Origin: Pleionea litopenaei
Lineage (GTDB): Bacteria; Pseudomonadota; Gammaproteobacteria; Enterobacterales; Kangiellaceae
Length of the DNA stretch: 64,000 nucleotides
Direction: 5' to 3'
Assembly: GCF_031198435.1 (NCBI RefSeq)
Contig: NZ_CP133548.1
Span: 2,142,001-2,206,000 of the forward strand
Shown here: positions 8,476-16,576 of the stretch, one piece after another
Numbering within the stretch: the stretch's first letter is position 1
Layout of the letters: each line of letters starts with the position of its first letter
The notes under the pieces: model-generated
What the model was told of the DNA's origin: nothing
The model's database searches: none
Seen by the model: the letters and a program-made list of their open reading frames with translations, nothing else
Position numbers and translations under genes: made by a program

Positions 8476-9822
8476 ATGATTAATCAGATAATAAAAAAGT
8501 GGTTTAAGCGCCCTCATAATGCTCCTTCTGCACACGCGGTTACTCTGCCTCGTGCTGAGCATAATGTGTCGCGCAAGCTGATTAGCGTCAATGCATTGAA
8601 AGTGCTCAACCGCTTGCACAGCGCCAACTATCAAGCCTATTTAGTCGGTGGAGGAGTGCGCGATATTCTGCTCGGACTACAGCCTAAAGATTTTGACATC
8701 GCGACCAATGCGACCCCAGAAGAAATCAAGCGGCTTTTTAGAAACTGTCGAATCATCGGACGCCGCTTTCGGCTCGCGCACATTATGTTTGGCCGTGAAA
8801 CCATTGAAGTTGCAACGTTTCGCGCCTCGCATAGTCAAGAGAATCCGCATGGACAACAGCACGAGTCCGGTATGCTGGTGCGCGACAATGTGTACGGCTC
8901 GCTTGAAGACGACGCATTGCGCCGCGACTTCACCATTAATGCGCTCTATTATTCCAGTGACGACTTCACCGTTCGAGATTTCACCGGTGGACTAGACGAC
9001 CTGAAATTGCGTCAATTAAGGCTGATTGGCGATCCCGAAACTCGCTACAGAGAAGATCCGGTGAGAATGCTTAGAGCCGTTCGACTCAGTGCTAAATTAG
9101 GGCTATCCATAGAGGCGAACACCGCTCGGCCAATCACGTCTCTCGCCAGTCTGCTAAATAATGTCTCGGCTGCCCGGCTTTGGGATGAAAGCCATAAGCT
9201 ATTACTCGCTGGATACGCCAAAGAAACCTTCACTCAGTTGCGAGCAATGAGTTTATTCGCGCCGTTATTTCCAGCCACAGCTAAATCGCTCGAAAATGAC
9301 GACGGAACCTTTTTGAATTTTATTCAGGCCGCATTAGACAGTACGGATTTGCGTGCTCGCCAAGAAAAACCCATCACACCGGCATTTTTATACGCGGTTT
9401 TCTTATGGCAACCAGTGCAACAGCGTCAAGCTCAATTGCTTGAGCAAGGTATGAGCCACAACGATGCCTACCACAAAGCCATGGGCCATGTGATTGCTGA
9501 ACAAAACCAGTTCATATCGATTCCTAAACGATTTAGTTTAGTGATGCGTGATATTTGGGCGATGCAACCACGTTTAGAGAACCGAACACATAAATCTTAC
9601 CGGCTGTTAGAACATCCAAAGTTTCGTGCCGCCTATGACTTTCTGGTCTTAAGGGCACAAGCCGATGAGGCCCTCGCTTCAACGGCCAGTTGGTGGACAC
9701 GCTACCAAGAGGCGTCGCCTGAAGGGCAAAGAAGTATGACGCAGGCCTTGGGCAAAAAACGTTCGGGCAAGCGTCGAAACTACAAGAAAAGGCGCTCGCA
9801 GTCTAAGCCTCAAAATTCATGA
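8476..9822 (+). CDS. pcnB: Poly(A) polymerase I
   Basis: PcnB adds 3' poly(A) tails that mark RNAs for decay. The nucleotidyltransferase core is plain: LVGGGVRDILLG, then DFDIATNATP with the catalytic aspartates, GRRFRLAHI and RRDFTINALYY, followed by an RNA-binding helical domain. The C-terminus ends in a strongly basic tail (GKKRSGKRRNYKKRRSQSK), typical of PcnB and absent from CCA-adding enzymes. TTG 8473 and ATG 8476 are consecutive; I take the ATG (448 residues). The stop overlaps the folK start in an ATGA, indicating translational coupling. Confidence 0.94.
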   Translation: MINQIIKKWFKRPHNAPSAHAVTLPRAEHNVSRKLISVNALKVLNRLHSANYQAYLVGGGVRDILLGLQPKDFDIATNATPEEIKRLFRNCRIIGRRFRLAHIMFGRETIEVATFRASHSQENPHGQQHESGMLVRDNVYGSLEDDALRRDFTINALYYSSDDFTVRDFTGGLDDLKLRQLRLIGDPETRYREDPVRMLRAVRLSAKLGLSIEANTARPITSLASLLNNVSAARLWDESHKLLLAGYAKETFTQLRAMSLFAPLFPATAKSLENDDGTFLNFIQAALDSTDLRARQEKPITPAFLYAVFLWQPVQQRQAQLLEQGMSHNDAYHKAMGHVIAEQNQFISIPKRFSLVMRDIWAMQPRLENRTHKSYRLLEHPKFRAAYDFLVLRAQADEALASTASWWTRYQEASPEGQRSMTQALGKKRSGKRRNYKKRRSQSKPQNS

Positions 9823-10307
9823 ACGATACGCTCGTTTATCTTGGCTTAGGCAGTAACCTAAGCAGCCCTAGACAGCAATTAGAGAGTGCTTTATCGGCAC
9901 TCAAGCCATTGTCGACAGACCAACAAATAGACTGCTCTTCGTTCTACTTAAGCCGCCCTCTTGGACCACAAGACCAAAATGATTTTGTGAATGCCGTCGC
10001 TGCTTTTCGAACATTCCTAGCGCCTCTAGACCTACTCGATCAGTTGCAAACCATTGAGTTACAACAAGGTCGAGTTCGAAAAGAACATCGTTGGGGTCCA
10101 AGAACCCTAGATTTGGATATCTTATTGTTTGGCGACAAAGCCATTGACCTGCCACGATTGAAAGTGCCACACTATCATATGATGCAACGGAACTTCGTCA
10201 TTTTGCCGTTGTTTGAATTAGCGCCAAATCTAGTCTTTCCCGATGGACAAAACATCGCGCAAGTCGTGGCCACGTTGCCCCAAGATGGGATTGAAAAATT
10301 GAACTAA
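9819..10307 (+). CDS. folK: 2-amino-4-hydroxy-6-hydroxymethyldihydropteridine diphosphokinase
   Basis: FolK transfers pyrophosphate from ATP to the pterin in folate synthesis. The 162-residue protein shows the LGLGSNLSSP start, the ELQQGRVRKEHRWGPRTLDLDILLFGD catalytic stretch (with RWGPRTLDLD binding Mg-ATP) and PHYHMMQRNFV near residue 120, all diagnostic. It overlaps pcnB by 4 bp and is followed after 17 bp by a deoxynucleoside kinase gene and then panBC, the common gammaproteobacterial order. Confidence 0.96.
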   Translation: MNDTLVYLGLGSNLSSPRQQLESALSALKPLSTDQQIDCSSFYLSRPLGPQDQNDFVNAVAAFRTFLAPLDLLDQLQTIELQQGRVRKEHRWGPRTLDLDILLFGDKAIDLPRLKVPHYHMMQRNFVILPLFELAPNLVFPDGQNIAQVVATLPQDGIEKLN

Positions 10308-10324
10308 ACTCTCAGGATCCTAGA

Positions 10325-10984
10325 GTGAGTCTTACAGAGCCTAGCCAAAAAAAATTTATTGCAATTGAAGGTCCGATTGGCGTCGGAAAAACTACCCTCG
10401 CGCGCAAACTTGCTGAGTATTATCAAGCAGAATTGTTGCTTGAAGGTGCCGACGAAAATCCATTTTTACCGCGCTTTTACCAAGATCCTAAAGCTGGCGC
10501 ATTGCCGACTCAGTTGTACTTTTTGTTCCAACGCGCCCGGCAGCTTAAAGAACTCCGTCAGGGAGACATGTTTATTCCGACGTATGTTTCCGACTTTTTA
10601 ATGGATAAAGATCGACTGTTTGCTCAAGTGACGCTAGATAGCGATGAATTAAGTTTGTATCAGCAGGTTTATGACAATTTAACCATTGATACGCCGCAAC
10701 CAGATTTGGTTATTTATTTGCAAGCGCCGGTTAATGTATTGCTCGATCGAATACGCAAACGTGCCACTCCTCATGAAGCGATTATTCAAAAAGAATACTT
10801 AGAAAAAATATCCGACGCTTACATGGAGTTTTTTCATTACTATCAAGGCAGCCCTTTATTAATTGTAAATGCTTCGGGCATTGATTTGGTTGAAAATCAA
10901 CACGACTATCAGCAATTGCTTGAGCGCATTCAAGAAACCAATAGTGGTCGTCATTATTTCAACCCTAAACCCATAAACATTTAA
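10325..10984 (+). CDS. Deoxynucleoside (deoxyadenosine/deoxyguanosine) kinase family protein
   Basis: This 219-residue protein has the P-loop GPIGVGKTT near residue 16, a DEN motif near residue 40 and a PDLVIYLQAP strand followed by a DRIRKR lid, as in the dNK/dGK family that phosphorylates deoxyribonucleosides for salvage. The start is GTG at 10325, 17 bp after folK. Its place between folK and panB is conserved in many gammaproteobacteria, although no biochemical link to folate or pantothenate is known to me. Which deoxynucleoside it prefers cannot be told from sequence. Confidence 0.85.
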   Translation: MSLTEPSQKKFIAIEGPIGVGKTTLARKLAEYYQAELLLEGADENPFLPRFYQDPKAGALPTQLYFLFQRARQLKELRQGDMFIPTYVSDFLMDKDRLFAQVTLDSDELSLYQQVYDNLTIDTPQPDLVIYLQAPVNVLLDRIRKRATPHEAIIQKEYLEKISDAYMEFFHYYQGSPLLIVNASGIDLVENQHDYQQLLERIQETNSGRHYFNPKPINI

Positions 10985-10989
10985 AAAAT

Positions 10990-11787
10990 ATGATGAAAAA
11001 AGTAACGCTATCTACCTTGCAACAGTTAAAGAAAAGCGGCGAACCGATTACCGTTCTAACCGCTTATGATGCTACCTTTGCTAAGCTACAAGAACGCGCA
11101 GGGGTTGAAGTCATTTTAATCGGCGACTCATTGGGGAATGTTATACAAGGACACCAAACAACGGTGCCTGTAACTATCGAAGACATGTGTTACCACATCG
11201 CAAATGTTGCTCGAGGCTGTAACGTCCCTCTGCTAATCGGTGACTACTCTTATATGAGTTATGCGACACCTGAACAGGCTTACTTTAATGCCACTAAGTT
11301 GATGCAAGCTGGCGCCAATATGGTCAAGCTTGAAGGTGGAGCCTGGTTAAGTGAAACTATTCAAGGCTTAACAGAGCGCGGAATTCCCGTCTGTGCCCAC
11401 CTTGGGTTAACACCTCAATCGGTCGATGCTTTAGGCGGTTTTAAAGTGCAAGGTAAAGAGCAAGCGAGTGCCGATAAGTTGCTCGCCGACGCTTTAGCGG
11501 TAGAACAAGCTGGAGCCAAGTTACTCGTGCTTGAGTGCGTGCCAGCGGCTCTTGCAAAATCAATCAGTGAGCAGTTATCCATTCCTACCATTGGTATTGG
11601 CGCTGGTGTCAACTGTGATGGTCAAGTATTAGTTATGCACGACATGCTTGGGCTAAATGAACAGTTCTCTCCCAAATTCGTAAAAAACTTTTTAACGGAT
11701 TCTGATGGCGATATTCGAGGCGCCTTTGAGGCTTTTGTGAAACAAGTAAAGGCTCGAGAATTTCCCACTGAGCAACACAGTTTTTAA
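10990..11787 (+). CDS. panB: 3-methyl-2-oxobutanoate hydroxymethyltransferase
   Basis: PanB transfers a hydroxymethyl group from methylene-tetrahydrofolate to alpha-ketoisovalerate, the first committed step to pantothenate. The 265 residues include TAYDATFAKL, IGDSLGNVIQGHQTTVPVT (metal-binding aspartate), KLEGG near residue 115, AHLGLTPQS and IGIGAGVNCDGQVLV, all conserved in PanB. ATG codons at 10990 and 10993 are consecutive, so the exact start is open by one codon. It lies 5 bp after the dNK gene and 30 bp before panC in the same run, and uses the folate cofactor to which folK contributes. Confidence 0.97.
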   Translation: MMKKVTLSTLQQLKKSGEPITVLTAYDATFAKLQERAGVEVILIGDSLGNVIQGHQTTVPVTIEDMCYHIANVARGCNVPLLIGDYSYMSYATPEQAYFNATKLMQAGANMVKLEGGAWLSETIQGLTERGIPVCAHLGLTPQSVDALGGFKVQGKEQASADKLLADALAVEQAGAKLLVLECVPAALAKSISEQLSIPTIGIGAGVNCDGQVLVMHDMLGLNEQFSPKFVKNFLTDSDGDIRGAFEAFVKQVKAREFPTEQHSF

Positions 11788-11817
11788 CTTAAACCGCTTC
11801 TAAAAAAGGAAGAGTCT

Positions 11818-12669
11818 GTGGAGTCGTTTAGTCAACAGTCTGAGCTGCAAGAAGCCCTCAAAGCAGCTCGTCGTGAAGGTAAAACCATTGCCTTTGTGCC
11901 TACGATGGGCAATTTGCACGAAGGTCATCTAAGCTTGATGCACCAAGCCAAACAACATGCTGATATTTGCGTTGCGAGTATTTTTGTTAACCCATTGCAG
12001 TTCGGCCCAAATGAAGACTTTGATGCCTACCCTAGAACACTGCAACAAGACCAAGAAAAACTGCAGTCAGAGCGCGTTGACTTTTTATACTTACCCACCA
12101 TTGACGATATTTATCCGCGTGGCATGGATAAGCATACTCAAGTAAAAGCTATCGACCAGTTAACCAATAAATTATGCGGCGCCAGTCGGCCCAATCATTT
12201 TCTTGGCGTGACGACCATCGTCAACATCCTCTTCAACATTGTGCAACCCGATATTGCAATTTTCGGCAAGAAAGATTTTCAACAGTTGCAAGTGATTAAA
12301 CGAATGGTTGACGACTTGTGCATGCCCATCGACATTATTGGCGGTAAGATTGTACGAGAAAAAAATGGCCTGGCCATGAGTTCAAGAAATGGCTATCTAA
12401 GTGATTTAGAGAAAGACCAAGCATCGCATCTACGCGCCACCATTATTGCTACTCAAAAACAAATTGAAGCTGGTGATCGAGACTATTCTTCTCTTATTCG
12501 AGATGCACAGAAGCATTTGAAGCAAGATGGCTTTAAGGTCGATTACTTTGAAATTGTGAACCGAGCAACGTTAGAGCCGGCAAAAGAACAAGATAGAGAG
12601 TTACTCATAGCAGCCGCGGCTTGGCTAGGTCAACCACGTCTTATTGATAATCAAGAAGTGGATATTTAA
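11818..12669 (+). CDS. panC: Pantothenate synthetase
   Basis: PanC joins pantoate and beta-alanine with ATP. Motifs include PTMGNLHEGHLSLM (HIGH-like HEGH), the nucleotide segment FGKKDFQQLQVIKRMV and MSSRNGYL (KMSKS-like), and the length of 283 is standard. The start is a GTG at 11818 preceded by a GGAAGAG ribosome-binding site. The stop codon falls inside an 18-bp perfect tandem duplication described separately. No panD is visible nearby. Confidence 0.96.
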   Translation: MESFSQQSELQEALKAARREGKTIAFVPTMGNLHEGHLSLMHQAKQHADICVASIFVNPLQFGPNEDFDAYPRTLQQDQEKLQSERVDFLYLPTIDDIYPRGMDKHTQVKAIDQLTNKLCGASRPNHFLGVTTIVNILFNIVQPDIAIFGKKDFQQLQVIKRMVDDLCMPIDIIGGKIVREKNGLAMSSRNGYLSDLEKDQASHLRATIIATQKQIEAGDRDYSSLIRDAQKHLKQDGFKVDYFEIVNRATLEPAKEQDRELLIAAAAWLGQPRLIDNQEVDI

Positions 12670-12702
12670 TTAAGACTTCACTAATAATTAAGACTTCACT
12701 AA
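12667..12702. repeat. Perfect 18-bp tandem duplication at the panC stop codon
   Basis: TAATTAAGACTTCACTAA occurs at 12667-12684 and again at 12685-12702 with no gap. The first copy begins with the panC TAA. It looks like a recent slippage or duplication event. Confidence 0.95.
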
Positions 12703-12745
12703 AAAGACTCAATTAAAAGTCCCCCTGAGTTTAGAACTTCAATCC

Positions 12746-12799
12746 TTGATGAGTAGTGTGCATTTAACGGAGTTGCACCATCAACCCACTACTCATCAA
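12746..12799. repeat. Long inverted repeat downstream of panC
   Basis: TTGATGAGTAGTG (12746-12758) and its exact complement CACTACTCATCAA (12787-12799) frame a 28-nt interior that itself contains GTGCA...TGCAC. It lies between the convergent panC and protease genes and could be a bidirectional terminator, but there is no long T run. Confidence 0.7.
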
Positions 12800-12840
12800 A
12801 ATCAACTCTAACAATCAAACCCAATAATCAAGTCTATAAA

Positions 12841-14232
12841 TCAATTACACGTCAGGTTAACTTTTTTCACGTAACCGTCACCCATCTGTTTTTTTCGAAA
12901 GCCAAGCGTTTTGTCAAAGACCTTGAAGAAACCATCATCACCGGTCCATTTACGACGTCGGTCATGACTAACGGCATAATAGTAGAAGTAGGGAGAACTC
13001 ACCGTTCGTCTAACACGACTTTGCTTATCAGTGTCGTAGAAACCATCGTTAATCCACTGATTTTTTGAGTTTTTGTAACGCAAAATAAACCACACTCGAT
13101 CATGACAGCCAACTGAAATTTCAACCTGCTTCAAGTTATTCGCTGACGATAACTTTTTATGATACGTCTGTTCGTCCACCTGATCGCGCTTCCAACGACT
13201 CACCATTTGTTTAACATTTGAGTTCAATGCAACAGCGACATTCGTGACCGACTCAACATCCCCAACAAAATTCCCGGAGCTTTTACCCGAGCTATCGCGT
13301 ACCATCGACTGGCGGTTACCACCTGTCCATGAAATAACGCCACGAACATAACGTCCTTTATCAAAATACGCGCTTCCACTGGCACCGCGCTGATAGTCAC
13401 AATAGGTTCCAACCTGTTGGTACTTTTCATTTGAAAAGCGATCAATTTCATAGGTCAAGCAAGAGTCACCCCAAACTTGATTTTTAGTGTCTCCAGAGTA
13501 ACCAAAATATTGCAGCGCATAATTAGGATATTGGCGTCCCAAATTCTCCATATAAAGTGTCGCTTCTTTCACGTAATTGTCATAATTTCCTAAGTTTTTT
13601 GACCACAAAGCTTGTCGTTGATCGGCAATCTCTTGTTTTAGATCGGCGGGTATCGGTTGGTAAACACCAAACCCCAAATAACCTAAACGCTCGCCCACGG
13701 GCTCGGTTAATTTTACAACAGCGATATCGGCATTGTTTCGTCGCATGGTCGAGTTAGGGTAGTCCTTAGGCATATAGATATCGGTTACGCCATAACGGCC
13801 ATAGGGAATGTAATCGCCATCTCGGCCAGGCGTAAAGTACATACGCTTATGAAACTTTTTAGCGTCCATATCGAAGACACAATGGGCAGCAGTAATAACA
13901 TGTTGCGGCGATATTAACGCTCCGCTACAACTGCTCCACTTGCCGTTGTATTTTTCAGACGTAAACTGCCCAATAGCACGGTAAGGGTACACGGTGGTTT
14001 TACCAGGACGAAAACGACTGTCTTTTCCAATGACGCCAAACTCAGATGAATTTTCATCGGGCAAAGGTTGTGCTGGAGGTAAAGGATCTAATCCTTCACT
14101 CATGCTCGGAATAAATGGCTCAGCGCTTTCATCGAGTTCTTCTTGTTGTGCTTGAGCGGTCATTGCGATCGAAAACAAACTCAATGCAACCGTTGCAGCA
14201 GTTAGAGTGAATGACGTTTTTTTATGTCCCAT
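12841..14232 (-). CDS. Secreted trypsin-like (S1 family) serine protease with extra C-terminal domain
   Basis: The 463-residue protein starts with a signal peptide (residues 1-29, ending AMTAQAQQ), then a Pro/Glu-rich pro-segment to about residue 75. A protease core follows with all three catalytic residues: His117 in VITAAHCVF, Asp169 in NADIAVVKL and Ser285 in GASGSAY. The GxSGS form resembles V8/glutamyl-endopeptidase-like members. Between Asp and Ser there is an unusually long insert. After the core, residues ~370-463 form a separate domain with paired cysteines (VGCHDRVWF ... NLTCN) and many Tyr/Lys/Arg; I do not recognise it firmly. It follows the gene for a 178-residue unknown protein by 42 bp on the same strand. 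Confidence 0.85.
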   Translation of the reverse strand: MGHKKTSFTLTAATVALSLFSIAMTAQAQQEELDESAEPFIPSMSEGLDPLPPAQPLPDENSSEFGVIGKDSRFRPGKTTVYPYRAIGQFTSEKYNGKWSSCSGALISPQHVITAAHCVFDMDAKKFHKRMYFTPGRDGDYIPYGRYGVTDIYMPKDYPNSTMRRNNADIAVVKLTEPVGERLGYLGFGVYQPIPADLKQEIADQRQALWSKNLGNYDNYVKEATLYMENLGRQYPNYALQYFGYSGDTKNQVWGDSCLTYEIDRFSNEKYQQVGTYCDYQRGASGSAYFDKGRYVRGVISWTGGNRQSMVRDSSGKSSGNFVGDVESVTNVAVALNSNVKQMVSRWKRDQVDEQTYHKKLSSANNLKQVEISVGCHDRVWFILRYKNSKNQWINDGFYDTDKQSRVRRTVSSPYFYYYAVSHDRRRKWTGDDGFFKVFDKTLGFRKKQMGDGYVKKVNLTCN

Positions 14233-14274
14233 ACCATCAACCTCTTATTATTATTGATAACTCTGGTTATAAAC

Positions 14275-14811
14275 CTATGACTCGTTAGCCGACTCGGCTT
14301 GATGCGCAATGTAGGCTTTGATCAACTCTACAAAGTTTAGCATGTTGGCATCGGCATCCAATTCCGCTAAGAAGAAGTGAGATTCGCCTTCCCAAGTACA
14401 AAACGCAAAACCACTGCCACCGTCTTCTCGCTCCATTAACTCAAGGGTGTAGTAACTTATTTTATGCTCTTTACCCTCCATGTTTTGCAATTCGGAGAAT
14501 TCATGTTGGCTGACGACGGCCAAGTACAAGCATTCAATGTACGCCTGCGGTAAAGGCAGCTGAATAATCACGGTTGGACGCTGCTCGACTTGGGTCAACT
14601 GAACCTTAAAGTCATTTAAATCGTAGTCTATGCCATCGTTAGCAATCGACTTTACGCGCTCTACCAGTTGCGCCACTGCGTTCGCTTGCTGTTCTGATCC
14701 CATCATATGAAAGAAAAACTCAGGATCTTGCTCCGCGGCTTGTCGAAAGGCTTCGTGGCCTAGTAAGTAATGGCTATGCCGTGGCTCTTCATTGATTGGC
14801 GCTTGTGTCAT
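14275..14811 (-). CDS. Conserved-looking hypothetical protein
   Basis: I do not recognise this 178-residue acidic, soluble protein. It has no signal peptide or membrane helix. Notable are an alternating hydrophobic stretch (QRPTVIIQLPLP and ECLYLAVVSQ) and an aromatic C-terminal region (YYTLELMERED, FAFCTWEGESHFFLAEL), which suggest a mixed alpha/beta fold like small chaperone or YbjN-type domains, but that is speculation. The gene precedes the secreted protease by 42 bp on the same strand, so the two are probably co-transcribed. Upstream lies a 17-bp repeat array. Confidence 0.6.
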   Translation of the reverse strand: MTQAPINEEPRHSHYLLGHEAFRQAAEQDPEFFFHMMGSEQQANAVAQLVERVKSIANDGIDYDLNDFKVQLTQVEQRPTVIIQLPLPQAYIECLYLAVVSQHEFSELQNMEGKEHKISYYTLELMEREDGGSGFAFCTWEGESHFFLAELDADANMLNFVELIKAYIAHQAESANES

Positions 14812-14871
14812 TTTGATTTACCTATTTAACATTTCGTATTTCGAGCATTGCTCGACATTATTCAATGGATA

Positions 14872-14974
14872 CTTATTGCGATCAGTACTGCTATTTCGAT
14901 CGGTACGACTATTCGATCGGTACAACTATTCGAGCAGTACGACTACTCGATCGATACCACAATTCGATTGAGGC
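14872..14974. repeat. Degenerate ~17-bp tandem repeat array (about six units)
   Basis: Successive units end at 14888, 14906, 14923, 14940, 14957 and about 14974, and follow the pattern xxCTATTCGATCGGTAC. Adjacent units differ at one to five positions; one has 18 bp. The units contain the palindromes CGATCG and GTAC. The array fills much of the ~295 bp gap between the racemase and the 178-residue protein, upstream of the latter. The rest of the gap shows nothing I can name. Confidence 0.85.
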
Positions 14975-15106
14975 GGTTAATTTATCCCTTCCTCGGTGTC
15001 GAATAGCGAATCAGCGTTATAGCACAAACTGACTCTATCGAATCGCCAGGAAAACTATTGACGATGGTCAATTCGTTATGGGGTTAAGCCTACCACGAAA
15101 ATTTCT

Positions 15107-15832
15107 CTAGTGATCCAAAGAATATTCGACAATGTACTCGACGTGGGCTGAAAGTGAGTCAATCAATGGTGTCGAGGTAAGTGATTGATTCAAAAGCATG
15201 CCTATTTCCGTACACCCAAGAACGACGGCTTCTGCCCCGGCCTGCTCGAGCCAATCGACTTGTGCCAAGTAATAGTCGCGCGAACTTTTCAATACCTGCC
15301 CAGTCACTAACTCTTCAAAAATAATTCGATTCACTTCTTTACGAGCGATAGGTTCGGGAACCAGCATTTCAATATGTCGTTGCAGTAAAGCATCGCGATA
15401 AAACGGCATTTCCATGGTAAATTCGGTGCCTAGCACACCCAGTTTAGTGGCTGAGCGCTCGACCATTGTATTCTGCTTACCCGCTGCTGGCGTCGGTAAC
15501 TTTCGAGCTAACGCATCGGCGATGTGTAACACCGGAAGCTGAACGCCTTGTTCAACGTCGGCGGCGACTTGATGCATGGTGTTAGCGCAAATAACCAAGG
15601 CCTCTACGCCAGCAGATTTCATCGCTAATGCATCGGCAATAAATTGTTCGGCAATTTTGTCCCATTGGTGGGTTACTTGAAATTCATGAAAGGGCGCAAA
15701 ATTAACGCTACGAATCATCAAGTCGGCTGAGGTTAATCCACCCTCTTGATCTTGAACGGCCTGGTTGATCAAGCGGTAATAATCTAAAGTAGAATGCCAA
15801 CTGGTGCCGCCGAGTAGCCCGAGTTTTTTCAC
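15107..15832 (-). CDS. Aspartate/glutamate racemase family protein
   Basis: The 241-residue protein has both catalytic cysteines of the PLP-independent Asp/Glu racemase family: CANTMH near residue 83 and LGCTEIG near residue 207, plus the LGLLGGTSWHST start typical of YgeA-like amino-acid racemases. It should interconvert L- and D-amino acids, probably Asp or Glu, in the cytoplasm. A Gly/Asn/Thr loop (AAGKQNTMVERSATKLG) around residue 120 separates the two symmetric halves. It lies downstream of bioD by about 36 bp on the same strand and could be read from the biotin operon, though a role in biotin synthesis is not expected. Confidence 0.87.
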   Translation of the reverse strand: MKKLGLLGGTSWHSTLDYYRLINQAVQDQEGGLTSADLMIRSVNFAPFHEFQVTHQWDKIAEQFIADALAMKSAGVEALVICANTMHQVAADVEQGVQLPVLHIADALARKLPTPAAGKQNTMVERSATKLGVLGTEFTMEMPFYRDALLQRHIEMLVPEPIARKEVNRIIFEELVTGQVLKSSRDYYLAQVDWLEQAGAEAVVLGCTEIGMLLNQSLTSTPLIDSLSAHVEYIVEYSLDH

Positions 15833-15868
15833 TTTAAAATCCTATTTTTATATGACCATGCGCCTAAC

Positions 15869-16525
15869 TTATAGGCTTTGCGTTAATTGTTCAAAAGTTT
15901 CTGCGTTGTGCTTGAGTTCTCCGAGTAAAGGCGCAGCTAATAATCGCTCTAACGTTGCCAAGTTCTCGGCGTAACAAGACATCATCGGGTCGATTTGATT
16001 CGCTACCCAACCAACAACGTCTAAGCCCCTACTCTGAATCGCTTCGAAGGTTAATAAAGCGTGACTAATGCACCCTAAACGCATTCCGACAACCAGAATA
16101 ACTTTCGCGTTCAAAGGCTTGATTAAATCTGCGAAACTTTCGCTTTCATTGAGAGGAACTAAAAACCCGCCGGCGCCTTCGATTAACGCCACTTGAATAT
16201 CTTGTTGCTGCGCTAATGAGCGATTTACCGTCTCAACAACCTCAATAACGCTCGGTGGTCGCTCCGCCGCTAGGTGTGGCGCGATTGGCTGTTCAAAACA
16301 AAATGGATTGATAGAGGCATATTCTTGTTGAACTGGATTGACGGCCATAATTGCTCGAGCATCATCATTCTGCCATTGTTGATCAATCCATTCTGCACCG
16401 GCCGCAATGGGTTTAAAGCCCATCGCCACGGTTCCATGTTGATTCAAATACTTTATTAATCGAGTAGTTACAAAAGTTTTACCGACTTCTGTATCGGTAC
16501 CAGTAATAAAATAACGACGTAACAT
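15869..16525 (-). CDS. bioD: Dethiobiotin synthetase
   Basis: BioD closes the ureido ring of dethiobiotin from DAPA, CO2 and ATP. The N-terminal P-loop FITGTDTEVGKTFVT is diagnostic, followed by KPIAAG and the EGAGGFLVPLNES stretch near residue 115. The length of 218 is typical. It is the last biotin gene of the minus-strand operon, 51 bp after bioC. Confidence 0.96.
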   Translation of the reverse strand: MLRRYFITGTDTEVGKTFVTTRLIKYLNQHGTVAMGFKPIAAGAEWIDQQWQNDDARAIMAVNPVQQEYASINPFCFEQPIAPHLAAERPPSVIEVVETVNRSLAQQQDIQVALIEGAGGFLVPLNESESFADLIKPLNAKVILVVGMRLGCISHALLTFEAIQSRGLDVVGWVANQIDPMMSCYAENLATLERLLAAPLLGELKHNAETFEQLTQSL

Positions 16526-16576
16526 GTGGCTAGACTCTTTTTATTTTGCTTTTCCGAATGTTTTGCTTTACCGAAA

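Noticed and set aside
14872-14974. CRISPR array
   Set aside because: Units are 17 bp with no unique spacers and no cas genes nearby.
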